A DNA stretch of 64,000 nt from Rhizobium sp. ACO-34A (GTDB lineage: Bacteria; Pseudomonadota; Alphaproteobacteria; Rhizobiales; Rhizobiaceae), in NCBI GenBank assembly GCA_002600635.1, contig CP021371.1, positions 1,553,001 through 1,617,000 of the forward strand. The letters run 5' to 3'. This document shows positions 43,779 to 51,869 of this stretch, one piece after another. A program made the position numbers and the translations under genes. How positions within the stretch are numbered: position 1 is the stretch's first letter; every line of letters begins with the position of its first letter. The notes below the pieces were generated by a model. It was not told the origin of the DNA and did not search any database. It was given only the letters and a program-made list of their open reading frames with translations.

Positions 43779-43917
43779 CAAGAGGCCGGATCCGAAAGGG
43801 TTTGGCCTCTTGCGTCTCGGCTTGAAAATCGGAATCGACTTCGAAAAAGCTCGATACATGGCTTCAACATACAAGAGCGCCCTGCATCCGAGTGGACGTA
43901 GGGCGCTTTGTTTTTTC
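43779..43917 (+). ncRNA. Candidate small RNA
   Basis: Between the reductase and the integrase is a gene-free stretch with two stable stems. CAAGAGGCC-N16-GGCCTCTTG (43779-43812) is perfect. AGCGCCCT-N16-AGGGCGCT (43876-43907) is followed by TTGTTTTTT, a good terminator. A TATATATAG element 12-20 bases upstream could be a promoter -10. A transcript of about 140 nt fits rhizobial sRNA architecture, but I cannot match it to a named family. It could also just be the reductase gene's 3' end. Confidence 0.35.
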
Positions 43918-43961
43918 CAATGTGACAGTTTCTTGACCACGTGCTCACGATCCGATCACGG

Positions 43962-43981
43962 AAATGTTAGCGCTAACATTT
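43962..43981. promoter_or_regulatory. Perfect 20-bp palindrome, LacI-family operator type
   Basis: The palindrome, centred on TGTTAGCGCTAACA, is complete over 20 bases and has the form of many LacI/GntR-family sugar-repressor operators (ATGTTA...TAACAT with a central CG). No sugar gene or LacI gene is adjacent: it stands just 3' of the sRNA candidate's terminator and 21 bp from the 3' end of the integrase gene. It therefore looks orphaned. The remainder of the 310-bp gap 43693-44002 holds only the sRNA candidate. Confidence 0.55.
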
Positions 43982-44002
43982 ACCTCTCAAAAAAAAGGGT
44001 AT

Positions 44003-44938
44003 TCAGCAAGCAGCAGCGCGCTCCAGAACGGGGACGCACATATCGAGGTCATGTGAGGCAAGATGCGCGTAACGCATGGTCATCGACAGGGTCTGGTGAC
44101 CGAGCCACATCTGGACACGGCGGATATCGATCCCGCCCTGAACCAGACGCGATGCGCAGGTATGACGCAGCACGTGCGGAACCACATCCTTGTCGTCGCC
44201 GAGGCCAACCGCTTCCTTTGCCTGGTGCCAGGCGATGCGGAAACGTTGCTGGTCGATTTCGCAGAATGGGCCGGGCTGGCGCTTGCTCGAACGACCGATG
44301 GCCTCGAAGGCCCGGTGGGTGAGGGGAACCGAGCGGCTACGGCCCGATTTCGTGACCCAGAAGGTGACCCGCGTGGAGTTCATGTCGCCCCAGCGCAGGT
44401 TCAGGCCCTCGCTCAGGCGAGCGCCCGTATCGACGAGGAAGATGCAGAACCGGTAGTAGAGATCGGAATGAGCCTTCATTTCATTGAAGAGCGCGTTTTC
44501 CTCATCCTTGTCGAGAAAACGGATTCGTCCCGCTTTCTCCTTCTGACGTTTGAATTCAGGTAAGCTGTATACGTCTCCCATCTTTAACGCCTTTCGCAGT
44601 AGTTTGCTTAAAGCCGCCATCTTTCTGTTGATGGTAGCGTTGCTGTTACCGCGTTTGCGCAACTTTCCAATGAGTTCATCGAGCATGCCGTCCGAAAACG
44701 TCGAGAAGCTCGGGCAATCCAGCATATCGTGGAGTTCGGCGATGAAATTGGTGACGTTGTATTTGTGGCTGCCATTGAGCCAGAGGATGTCACCATATTT
44801 CGCAAACAGCGTACGGAGAGAAGTGTCACGAACTTCGTTCAGCTTGCTCGTGGAGCCGTACTGGTAATGAACGGAATAGAAAGGCACTTCGACGCCAGTG
44901 TCGAATGTCTCCCTATCTTCCGATGCCATGCCGTTCAC
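44003..44938 (-). CDS. Tyrosine site-specific recombinase/integrase
   Basis: This 311-residue phage-type integrase has all catalytic residues: R174 in DTGARLSEG, H255-x-x-R258 in HVLRHTC, H281 in WLGH and the nucleophile Y290 in MRYAH. A SAM-like core-binding domain fills about residues 35-125. The start is GTG with GAGG 5 bases upstream; an ATG at 44929 is the alternative. No excisionase, phage or transfer genes flank it. The protein appears intact, so it may be a remnant of an element or a domesticated recombinase. A tRNA-Ser lies 1.5 kb to the right, but no duplicated tRNA end was found. Confidence 0.88.
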   Translation of the reverse strand: MNGMASEDRETFDTGVEVPFYSVHYQYGSTSKLNEVRDTSLRTLFAKYGDILWLNGSHKYNVTNFIAELHDMLDCPSFSTFSDGMLDELIGKLRKRGNSNATINRKMAALSKLLRKALKMGDVYSLPEFKRQKEKAGRIRFLDKDEENALFNEMKAHSDLYYRFCIFLVDTGARLSEGLNLRWGDMNSTRVTFWVTKSGRSRSVPLTHRAFEAIGRSSKRQPGPFCEIDQQRFRIAWHQAKEAVGLGDDKDVVPHVLRHTCASRLVQGGIDIRRVQMWLGHQTLSMTMRYAHLASHDLDMCVPVLERAAAC

Positions 44939-45156
44939 GCCTGCCTCACTACGATCCCCACCCCCTGGTGGGCCTTGCGGGACTGAATATGGTTATGATG
45001 TATAAAAATTATAGATTGAAAGTTGCGCAATACCGCGAAAAATCGAGTTTTCCTCACATAACGTTGCAGGCCGGCAACAGTCGTCATAACTGGCCAGCTT
45101 GAGGCATTTCCAATTTTCTACGTACAAAACCGCTGATTTTTCAGAGTTTTAGGGGT

Positions 45157-45182
45157 GAGACCCGGCCGCAAGGCCGGATCTC
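45157..45182 (-). terminator. Probable terminator hairpin of porin A
   Basis: GAGACCCGGCC and GGCCGGATCTC pair (one mismatch) around a 4-base loop, 18 bp after the stop codon on the minus strand. The T run is poor. The matching porin B terminator at 48262 has a similar GC stem and the same GCAA on the plus strand. Confidence 0.5.
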
Positions 45183-45199
45183 TGGTCCGATAAATCGGA

Positions 45200-46240
45200 T
45201 TAGAACGAACGCTGGAGGCGAACGAAGCCGCTCCACAGACCGTCTTCATAGTCGCCGTGGTCTTCTTCGAAGTAGTTGACGGTGACCTTGGTGGCGAGAC
45301 CTTCGGCCAGCTTGTAGTCGAGGGTTACGCCAGCCTTCCATGCATCGTTGTCGTCGTCGAAGTCGTCGACATCAACCAGACCATAGCTGCCCCAGTACTG
45401 GAATGCCGGAGTAAGGCTCAGCTTGTCGGTGAGCTTGGCTTCGTACTGAGCAGCAACGGTCCATTCGGACAGATCATAGTAGGCGTTTGCACCCGAGGAC
45501 CAGATGCCGGCGACGCCGAGGGTGCCCGGGCCGATATCGGCGAGGACCATACCGCGGATGGCACCGTTTTCGGCTGCGAAGTCGTAGGAGCCAAGCAGTT
45601 CGGCAGTAACGACGCCGAAGGTTGCCACGACATGCGCGTCGAGACCGACGTTGTCGTTGTCACCGTAGAAGTCGTAGGTCTCGCTGTAGGTCTTGGTCAG
45701 TTCTTCAGCGAAGAGGCCGACCTTGAAGGCGTCGGTTGCGTATTCGTAACCGATAGCGTTGACGCGGTTAGAACCGATATCGTCGGTTTCGCCGGACAGG
45801 TCGTTATCCCAGTAGTTGTACATGTAACCGACCTTGAAGCCGCCAACAGTGATGTAGGCTTCGTCGATTTCAAGCTCGCCACCGTCATAGTCGCCTTCAG
45901 CCCAGGTGCGGATCGCGATGTACGAACCGATGGTGCCGAGTTCGGAGTCGTTCTTGGCTTCGAAGTTGATCTTGGCACGGGTACGAGCGTTCCAGTCGAA
46001 GTCGTCGTCGCCGGCGCCACGGTCGTAGCTGTCAAAACCAAGCTCGGTACGGACGTAACCGCTGACCTTGAGGCAGGTTTCGGTGCCGGGGATGTAGAAG
46101 TAGCCAGTGCCGAAAGCGTCGCAAACGCGAACGTATTCAACCGGCTCGGGCTCGGCAGCAACGATAGCGTCAGCAGCCTGAGCGCCGGATACTACTGCCA
46201 GAGCAGCAGCGGAGCCGAGAAGAAGGCTCTTGATGTTCAT
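45200..46240 (-). CDS. Outer-membrane porin A, RopA/Omp2 family
   Basis: This 346-residue trimeric-porin-type protein has a signal peptide (residues 1-22, ending AQA), the Rhizobiales porin start EPVEYVRVCDAFGTGYFYIPG with two Cys (C40, C56), Asp/Gly-rich beta strands and a C-terminal LQRSF with terminal Phe for BAM recognition. It forms water-filled channels for small solutes. It is the closer copy to the integrase. It shares long identical DNA segments with the divergent porin B (47201-48238), mixed with diverged loops. Its Shine-Dalgarno GGAGG sits in a hairpin loop (46242-46256). Confidence 0.93.
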   Translation of the reverse strand: MNIKSLLLGSAAALAVVSGAQAADAIVAAEPEPVEYVRVCDAFGTGYFYIPGTETCLKVSGYVRTELGFDSYDRGAGDDDFDWNARTRAKINFEAKNDSELGTIGSYIAIRTWAEGDYDGGELEIDEAYITVGGFKVGYMYNYWDNDLSGETDDIGSNRVNAIGYEYATDAFKVGLFAEELTKTYSETYDFYGDNDNVGLDAHVVATFGVVTAELLGSYDFAAENGAIRGMVLADIGPGTLGVAGIWSSGANAYYDLSEWTVAAQYEAKLTDKLSLTPAFQYWGSYGLVDVDDFDDDNDAWKAGVTLDYKLAEGLATKVTVNYFEEDHGDYEDGLWSGFVRLQRSF

Positions 46241-46256
46241 ATTGACCTCCAGTCAA
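46049..46256 (-). repeat. Left arm of a 208-bp inverted repeat
   Basis: This covers the first 64 codons of porin A plus 16 bp of leader. It is identical to 47185-47392 on the opposite strand except at one base (codon 59, GTC against ATC). The arms are separated by 928 bp that hold a tRNA-Ser. Confidence 0.85.
46242..46256 (-). promoter_or_regulatory. Hairpin presenting the porin A Shine-Dalgarno
   Basis: TTGAC-TGGAG-GTCAA forms a perfect 5-bp stem with the ribosome-binding GGAG in its loop, one base before the ATG. The same element precedes porin B. It may control translation. Confidence 0.5.
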
Positions 46257-46405
46257 TTATAAATTCGACCGGATGAAGAGCCTTGATTTTAATTATTGAT
46301 TTCAAGTGTTTATGTGTTTCGTCGTTTCCTGGCCCCGCGGAAAAAGCGTCATCGGGCATGTCTAATCGCCTTTTGGGGTGCTCAAAATCGGGCTCGGGAG
46401 AACGC

Positions 46406-46426
46406 AAAAAGCTCCGGTCAGGAGCT
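46406..46426 (-). terminator. Terminator of tRNA-Ser
   Basis: On the minus strand AGCTCC-TGACC-GGAGCT is followed by TTTT. It lies about 35 bp past the tRNA 3' end. Confidence 0.8.
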
Positions 46427-46458
46427 CGTGGGGAATAGCTGTGTCTGGGAAATTTGAT

Positions 46459-46548
46459 GGCGGAGAGGAAGGGATTCGAACCCTCGATACGCTTTTGACG
46501 TATACTCCCTTAGCAGGGGAGCGCCTTCGACCACTCGGCCACCTCTCC
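46459..46548 (-). tRNA. tRNA-Ser (anticodon GCU)
   Basis: The 90-nt gene includes an encoded CCA. The acceptor stem GGAGAGG / CCTCTCC is perfect, followed by discriminator G. The anticodon GCT is at 46512-46514 in the loop CTGCTAA. A long variable arm (GTATACG region) and the T-loop GGTTCGAATCC are typical of class II tRNA-Ser. It reads AGC and AGU codons. It stands between the two divergent porin genes. Confidence 0.97.
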
Positions 46549-47184
46549 GGTCCGGCCTGATTATTTGCTTGGTTGGTCGAATGCAAGGCCTTTTCCGCAG
46601 TTTGATGACGATTTCCAACGTTGCCGAAAGGCAAGCGACCGAAACACACGCTCTCCATATTAAGCTCGTGCGATATCGAGTGTTTTTGTCCTCATGTCGA
46701 ATCGACGAGGCTTTCATGCATTGCCGAGTCGCGCTTCCCTGGCGAGTCGCGATCCCGGAAAAGGGTACGATTCGACACTTGGCCAGGCCTCGCAGCATCG
46801 CTTCAACGGTCCGGACACCATATAAGGCAGGCCTGATTGTCTCAACGCAGCGTGCGGAATCTGTCCTCTTTTGGGAAAATCCGGCATTTGAAGCATCGCC
46901 AAATCCGCGTAAAAATCCCTCTAAGTCCGTCTTTCATAACGACTTTCTTAACAGAGGGTAAATGGAAGTGCCGGTCCGGTGGCGACTTTGTGTCCTTTCA
47001 GCAACAGCCATTTGGGAAGGCTACATGGAAACCTTCCTTTCTCCTGTTTGGTGATTGCATGACGGGCGGCGTTTTGTATTTTCAATCTCGGAAGCGAGGC
47101 GGTGGATCGTCCGTCTTCTGAAACCGACGGGGATGGGGCAGGGAATGCTGTCCTTCAGCCAAAGAACCCAGACCCATACGAAAC
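46549..47184. other. Gene-free region between tRNA-Ser and porin B
   Basis: This 636-bp stretch holds the tRNA promoter and a long porin B leader. Frames on both strands lack ribosome sites and coding-like composition. AT-rich patches near 46900-46965 (with AAAATCC repeats) could hold the porin promoter. I see nothing further. Confidence 0.5.
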
Positions 47185-47199
47185 TTGACTGGAGGTCAA
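47185..47199 (+). promoter_or_regulatory. Hairpin presenting the porin B Shine-Dalgarno
   Basis: This is the same TTGAC-TGGAG-GTCAA element as ahead of porin A, ending one base before the start codon. GGAG lies in the loop. Confidence 0.5.
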
Positions 47200-47392
47200 T
47201 ATGAACATCAAGAGCCTTCTTCTCGGCTCCGCTGCTGCTCTGGCAGTAGTATCCGGCGCTCAGGCTGCTGACGCTATCGTTGCTGCCGAGCCCGAGCCGG
47301 TTGAATACGTTCGCGTTTGCGACGCTTTCGGCACTGGCTACTTCTACATCCCCGGCACCGAAACCTGCCTCAAGATCAGCGGTTACGTCCGT
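47185..47392 (+). repeat. Right arm of the 208-bp inverted repeat
   Basis: This covers 16 bp of leader and the first 64 codons of porin B and matches 46049-46256 with one mismatch at 47375. A further identical block of at least 60 bp occurs mid-gene (around 47600-47660). Confidence 0.85.
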
Positions 47393-48238
47393 GCTGAAGT
47401 GCAGTGGTCCAGCTTTGATCGCGGCGCCGGCGAAGACGACTTCGACTGGAACGCTCGTACCCGCGGCCTCGTAAACTTCGATGCCAAGAACGACTCCGAG
47501 CTCGGCACCATCGGTTCGCACATCGCATTCCGCGTATGGGGCGAAGGCGATTACGACAGCCACGATTCGTTCGAACTTGACGAAGCCTACATCACTGTTG
47601 GCGGCTTCAAGGTCGGTTACATGTACAACTACTGGGATAACGACCTGTCCGGCGAAACCGACGACCTCGGTTCCAACCGCGTCAACGCTATCGGTTACGA
47701 ATACGCAACCGACGCCTTCAAGGCTGGCGTATTCGTTGACGAGCTGACCAAGAACTACACCGGTGGTCTCGCAGCCTACGACGGCAACGACAACGTTGGT
47801 GTTGAAGCCCAGATCGCAGCAACCTTCGGCGTTGTTACCGGCGAACTGCTCGGTTCCTACGACTTCGCAGCTGAAAACGGTGCAGTTCGCGCCAAGCTGC
47901 TTGCTGACATCGGCCCGGGCACCCTCGGCCTCGCAGCGATCTACTCCTCCGGTGCAAACGCCTACTACGACGTTTCCGAATGGACCGTTGCTGCTCAGTA
48001 CGAAGCCAAGCTCACCGACAAGCTGAGCCTGACCCCGGCTGCTCAGTACTGGTGGAACTACGGCCTCGTTTCGCAGGACGAATTCGACGGCGACAACGAT
48101 GCCTGGAAGGCTGGCGTAACCCTCGACTACAAGCTGGCCGAAGGTCTTACCACCAAGGTTTCGGTTCAGTACTTCGACGAAGACGCTGCTGACGATGGCG
48201 CATGGGAAGGCTTCGTTCGCCTCCAGCGTTCGTTCTAA
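47201..48238 (+). CDS. Outer-membrane porin B, RopA/Omp2 family
   Basis: This 345-residue porin has the same signal peptide and N-terminal 58 residues as porin A and the same LQRSF end; external loops differ (for example GGLAAYDGNDNVG and DSHDSFELDEAY). It is divergent from porin A, with tRNA-Ser between. Alternation of identical and diverged segments suggests gene conversion, as described for Brucella omp2a/omp2b. The loop differences may change channel selectivity. A strong terminator follows at 48262. Codon use is markedly biased to preferred codons, fitting very high expression. Confidence 0.93.
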   Translation: MNIKSLLLGSAAALAVVSGAQAADAIVAAEPEPVEYVRVCDAFGTGYFYIPGTETCLKISGYVRAEVQWSSFDRGAGEDDFDWNARTRGLVNFDAKNDSELGTIGSHIAFRVWGEGDYDSHDSFELDEAYITVGGFKVGYMYNYWDNDLSGETDDLGSNRVNAIGYEYATDAFKAGVFVDELTKNYTGGLAAYDGNDNVGVEAQIAATFGVVTGELLGSYDFAAENGAVRAKLLADIGPGTLGLAAIYSSGANAYYDVSEWTVAAQYEAKLTDKLSLTPAAQYWWNYGLVSQDEFDGDNDAWKAGVTLDYKLAEGLTTKVSVQYFDEDAADDGAWEGFVRLQRSF

Positions 48239-48261
48239 TAAGATCTCCAGATCTTATAGGG

Positions 48262-48289
48262 AAAGCCCGGTCGCAAGACCGGGCTTTTC
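48262..48289 (+). terminator. Terminator of porin B
   Basis: AAAGCCCGGTC-GCAA-GACCGGGCTTT is a perfect stem with a GCAA tetraloop and a TTTTCT tail. Confidence 0.92.
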
Positions 48290-48441
48290 TCGTGTTAGGC
48301 GCGAGTTGCCGGATGATCCGTCGGGGGAGAGGCGATAAGGCTCTCTTCGCCGGGATGGGTGAGATTTCCACGCATGCAGGTTTTGCGTGTTTTTTCGCGC
48401 TGTCTCGTTTGCTTTACGACGCGGTGTCGAGGTTTGCAGAC

Positions 48442-49323
48442 TCAGCGAACGCCGGTGAGAAATGTGTGGAGTTCTGCAGGAATGCCACCGAGGTGCAGGA
48501 TGGGGGCGTGCCCCTGACCCGGAGCCGTCAACAGACGCATGTCCGGATGCCGTTCAGCCATGGCTTCCGCGGTTTGCTTTGAAAGCAATCGCGAGTTTTC
48601 CCCTCGTATAGCCATGAGCGGCAGAGAGCGAAACAGGTCGAATTGCGCCCATAGATCGGGGATGGCCTGACTGAGATCCGCGGCGCGAAACTGTTCGGCG
48701 ATTGCCGGATCAAAATCCGCCACGAGCTTTCCATCGATTTCGCGGTAGATTGCATCGGCCATGTCGCGCCAGTCCGCCTCGGAGAGGGCGGGAAAGCTTG
48801 GGCCGTGCGTTTCCTTGAGGATTGCTGCGGCATCGTCGAAATTTTCGGGTCGGCGCTCCCTGCCGAGATAATCCTGGATCTGCTTTAGCCCCTCGGTCTC
48901 GATCACAGGCCCGATATCGTTGAGAACCACGCCCGCCAGCCGTTCTGGATGGGTAGCCGCTAATATATGCAGGATAAGCCCGCCGCGGGAGGTGCCGATA
49001 AAGAGGGCGCGCTCCAATCCGAAGTGATCGAGGACCGCAATCGCGTCCTGGGCTTCGGTCGGTATCGTGTAGCGCTCCTTCTTCTCGTCCTTATCGGAAA
49101 GGCCACGTCCGCGCGAATCGATGGTAATTACCCGGAGAGGAGTAGGGGATCGGGACGAGAGCAGAAGCGCCAATTGATGGAAGTCGCGGGAATTGCGCGA
49201 CAGGCCGGGCAGGCAAACGACCGGCAGACCGCCATGCTCCGCGCCATAAACCCGCGAATAAAGCTTCAGTCCATCCGCAACCGGGATGTAGTGACTCACG
49301 AAACCGCTGCTATAATCGCTCAC
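48442..49323 (-). CDS. Alpha/beta hydrolase
   Basis: This 293-residue protein starts at GTG with GGAGG 8 bases upstream. The oxyanion region is LPGLSRNSRDFHQL, the nucleophile elbow is GTSRGG (Ser near residue 113) and the catalytic His is in GQGHAPILH near residue 275. These give a complete Ser-Asp-His hydrolase. It belongs to the MhpC/epoxide hydrolase-like crowd; the substrate is unknown. It stands alone between porin B and the lytic transglycosylase gene. Confidence 0.85.
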   Translation of the reverse strand: MSDYSSGFVSHYIPVADGLKLYSRVYGAEHGGLPVVCLPGLSRNSRDFHQLALLLSSRSPTPLRVITIDSRGRGLSDKDEKKERYTIPTEAQDAIAVLDHFGLERALFIGTSRGGLILHILAATHPERLAGVVLNDIGPVIETEGLKQIQDYLGRERRPENFDDAAAILKETHGPSFPALSEADWRDMADAIYREIDGKLVADFDPAIAEQFRAADLSQAIPDLWAQFDLFRSLPLMAIRGENSRLLSKQTAEAMAERHPDMRLLTAPGQGHAPILHLGGIPAELHTFLTGVR

Positions 49324-49358
49324 TGACAAAACCTCCCGCAAACCGGTGATACGCAGTC

Positions 49359-49409
49359 TAGAGGAAGTTTAGCGCGAGTGGGAACCGGTTTTGGGTCCAC
49401 AATTGCGTT
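49359..49409 (+). repeat. Rhizobiales dispersed intergenic repeat, copy 2
   Basis: GTGGGAACCGGTTTTGGGTC followed by CACAATTGCGTT aligns with the core of copy 1 (26363-26416) with a few changes. CTAGAGGAA precedes it as CTAGAGCAA does there. It lies upstream of the hydrolase gene. Confidence 0.65.
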
Positions 49410-49569
49410 GAGATAGCGATGGCTGGCTGGGCTGAGAAAGAATGTCGAACGACTCTGCCATGGCGACGTGCCACGGGTTGGAAATCAGGAAATCCTGGGC
49501 AAACCGCAAAGATTGCGAAGCGTTGGTGTTCGCCCGATAGAAGTCAAGAACGCGCGCCTCGCTGATCCG

Positions 49570-51663
49570 TCAGCGGCCATAGCGCAGATCGTGAACGATG
49601 TCGGTCTTCTGGCCAAGCCTGCTCTTGTAGATCTGGTAGTTCTCCATCACCCGCTGCACGTAATTGCGTGTCTCGGGAAAGGGGATGCGTTCGATCCAGT
49701 CGACCACCTCATCGATGGAGCGCCCGCGCGGATCGCCATAGCGGTCGAGCCACTCGGGCACGCGCTTCGGACCGGCATTATAGGCGATGAAGGTCAGGAT
49801 GTAGGAGCCTCCGAAGGCGTCGATCTGCTCGCCGAGATAATGCGCGCCGAGCGTGGCGTTGTAGCCGGCATCGCTCGTCAGCTTTTCCTGGGAATAGGCG
49901 AGACCATGACGCGTCGCCACACCCTTTGCCGTCGTCGGCAGAAGTTGAAGCAGGCCACGCGCATTGGCGGGAGAGACAGCCGCGGGATTGAAGGCGCTTT
50001 CCTGCCGGGCAATGGCATAGGCAAGTGCCTTTCCCGACCCTTCTATATTGGCATTGGCCGGAATGACGCCAATCGGGAAGGCAAGCGCCGGCACGTCGAT
50101 ACCCCGCGCATAGGCCGTCTTGCCGATCTGCAGGGATAGCTGGTGATTGCCGGCCTTTTCCGCCTTTGATGTGAGAAGTGCCAGTTCGCCCGGGCTGTCG
50201 AGCTGTTGCGCAAGCGCCCGGTAAAGACTGTCGCCCCGCCAGCCATGGCCCGCGGCTTCGAAACGGGCAATGGCCTGCACCGCCTCGCGATTGGCGAAAC
50301 GCTGCCGCTCTTCGGCGCTCGGCTGCGGATAGGGGAATTGCAGGCTGCCGCTCGTCGCGCGAGCGCTGGCCAGCTGACCGTAGAAGGTACTCGGGAAGCG
50401 GGATGCTTTGGCGAAATATTCCTGCGCCTTGCCGTCACGGCTCACTTCGGACGCGCGGCCCAGCCAGTACCATGCGCGCGATGCCGAGAGCGGCCGTTCG
50501 GAAACCTGAAGGATCTTGCGGAAGTGGTTTGCCGCCGTCTGCCCGTCCTGCAGGCCGCGCAGCGCAAAGAAGCCGGCGTGAAATTCCGCATCCACCACAT
50601 CCACCGTTTCGGTGGCGGAGTGACGGGAGACGATCTGGTAGGCAGCCTTGAACTTGCCGAGATCGGCAAGCCCCCGCGCAACGATCCGTTGCTCGTTCCA
50701 CCATTCCGTGGTGTTGACGAGTTTCGAGGCTTCGCGTGGCGCCTGCGCCAGCAGCTTGGCGGCGTCTTCGTATTTTTCCTGCCGCCTCAGGTTCTCGATG
50801 CGCGCAAACAGAAACGCCGGGTCGGAAGCCCACTTGGCATCCACCGCCTTCAGCAGGGCAGGCGCCTGCGCGGAACGGTTCAGCACGGCAGCCCACGCAT
50901 TATAAAGCGATTGCGCCTGACCGAGGCTCGAGAAGCGCTTCGCCTGGCTGATCCGGCTCCGGTACATCAGATAGTCCATGCGGGCCTTGTGGTCCGCCGG
51001 CGTCAGAAGCGTCGGGAACTCGGCGATGACCTTGTCCTCAAGAGACGTGTCCAGCGCCTGTTCCCGCCAAACCTTGCGCAGCACCTTGGCTGCCGCGGCA
51101 GCATCGCCGTTCGCCACAAGCGCGCGGGCAAGAATGATGGCGCCTTCCGCGGTTTCGGGCGCGGTGGTGCCGAATGCGGAGAGAACGTCGGAGGCCCGCG
51201 GATTTTCGCGATAAAGAGCCCGCTCGGAATTGGCTCGGAATGCGGCAAGACCCGGCCATCCCTTCAACTCGTTCTGCGCGGCTGCGATTTCAGCCGAGGG
51301 AATACCGGGCAGGCCGGACATGGCGATGGACCAGGTGAGCATATGCCGGTCGAGACCCGCCGGCATCCGGTCGCGGATGGCGAGCGCATCGGCACCCTTC
51401 TTGTTGGAGAGCGCGTCGAGACCGCTCTTGAGTAATGGATTTGCTGCGCCGACCCGTGCAGTGCGCGGGATCGCGCCTGTGACTTCCGAGGAGGGCACTT
51501 CGGAGGAGGGCGGGATGATGGCGGCCACATCCTGCTGGGCTGGTTTGGGAGACGGCGTGGGTATGGATTCGGCAAGCACGGAGAAACCGTTGCTGGCCAG
51601 TACGGCAAGCCCAAGTCCGAAGATGGATATCGAAAGTCCGACCCGTCTCATCCCGCTACTCAT
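49570..51663 (-). CDS. Soluble lytic transglycosylase
   Basis: This exported murein hydrolase is 697 residues from the ATG at 51663 (an ATG at 51651 is equally possible). It has a signal peptide in MRRVGLSISIFGLGLAVLA. A superhelical TPR-like U/L-domain fills about residues 90-520. The C-terminal SLT domain shows the catalytic Glu in ARQESAFNP, then ARGLLQLLPTTAK and FIAYNAGPKRV. It cleaves MurNAc-GlcNAc bonds to 1,6-anhydro products, which feed the recycling that AmpR senses. The gene is divergent from dapA, the usual rhizobial arrangement. Confidence 0.92.
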   Translation of the reverse strand: MSSGMRRVGLSISIFGLGLAVLASNGFSVLAESIPTPSPKPAQQDVAAIIPPSSEVPSSEVTGAIPRTARVGAANPLLKSGLDALSNKKGADALAIRDRMPAGLDRHMLTWSIAMSGLPGIPSAEIAAAQNELKGWPGLAAFRANSERALYRENPRASDVLSAFGTTAPETAEGAIILARALVANGDAAAAAKVLRKVWREQALDTSLEDKVIAEFPTLLTPADHKARMDYLMYRSRISQAKRFSSLGQAQSLYNAWAAVLNRSAQAPALLKAVDAKWASDPAFLFARIENLRRQEKYEDAAKLLAQAPREASKLVNTTEWWNEQRIVARGLADLGKFKAAYQIVSRHSATETVDVVDAEFHAGFFALRGLQDGQTAANHFRKILQVSERPLSASRAWYWLGRASEVSRDGKAQEYFAKASRFPSTFYGQLASARATSGSLQFPYPQPSAEERQRFANREAVQAIARFEAAGHGWRGDSLYRALAQQLDSPGELALLTSKAEKAGNHQLSLQIGKTAYARGIDVPALAFPIGVIPANANIEGSGKALAYAIARQESAFNPAAVSPANARGLLQLLPTTAKGVATRHGLAYSQEKLTSDAGYNATLGAHYLGEQIDAFGGSYILTFIAYNAGPKRVPEWLDRYGDPRGRSIDEVVDWIERIPFPETRNYVQRVMENYQIYKSRLGQKTDIVHDLRYGR

Positions 51664-51869
51664 GGAACACTGTGTATCGCATCCATTAGCCATCCGGCAG
51701 ATTAACGAAACCTTTCCGAAAAGCCAGAAATTCGATGTTCCGCTAGTCTAAATCCGTCACAAAACCGTCAGCGTTCCGCTTGTCGCGCTTCATTCTGCAA
51801 AGTAATGTGCCGGCGTCTTAATCGAGGAATACGGCCGAAGCGTGAGCGCAGGCCGTCAGGAGTCTATGC

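Noticed and set aside
43810..44322. 170-codon open frame running from the sRNA candidate into the integrase antisense strand
   Set aside because: Crosses a strong terminator and the integrase gene; poor start and no family resemblance.
45257..46276. 339-codon open frame antisense to porin A
   Set aside because: Porin codon bias leaves the antisense frame open; a similar one exists opposite porin B. The products are Val/Gly-rich with no motif.
43690..46548. Possible integration target at tRNA-Ser for the nearby integrase
   Set aside because: The tRNA 3' end sequence is not repeated elsewhere in the window, and the tRNA lies upstream of a resident porin gene, not beside the integrase.
46569..46961. 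130-codon open frame between tRNA-Ser and porin B
   Set aside because: No Shine-Dalgarno, mixed composition and no recognisable domain; it sits in a probable promoter/leader region.
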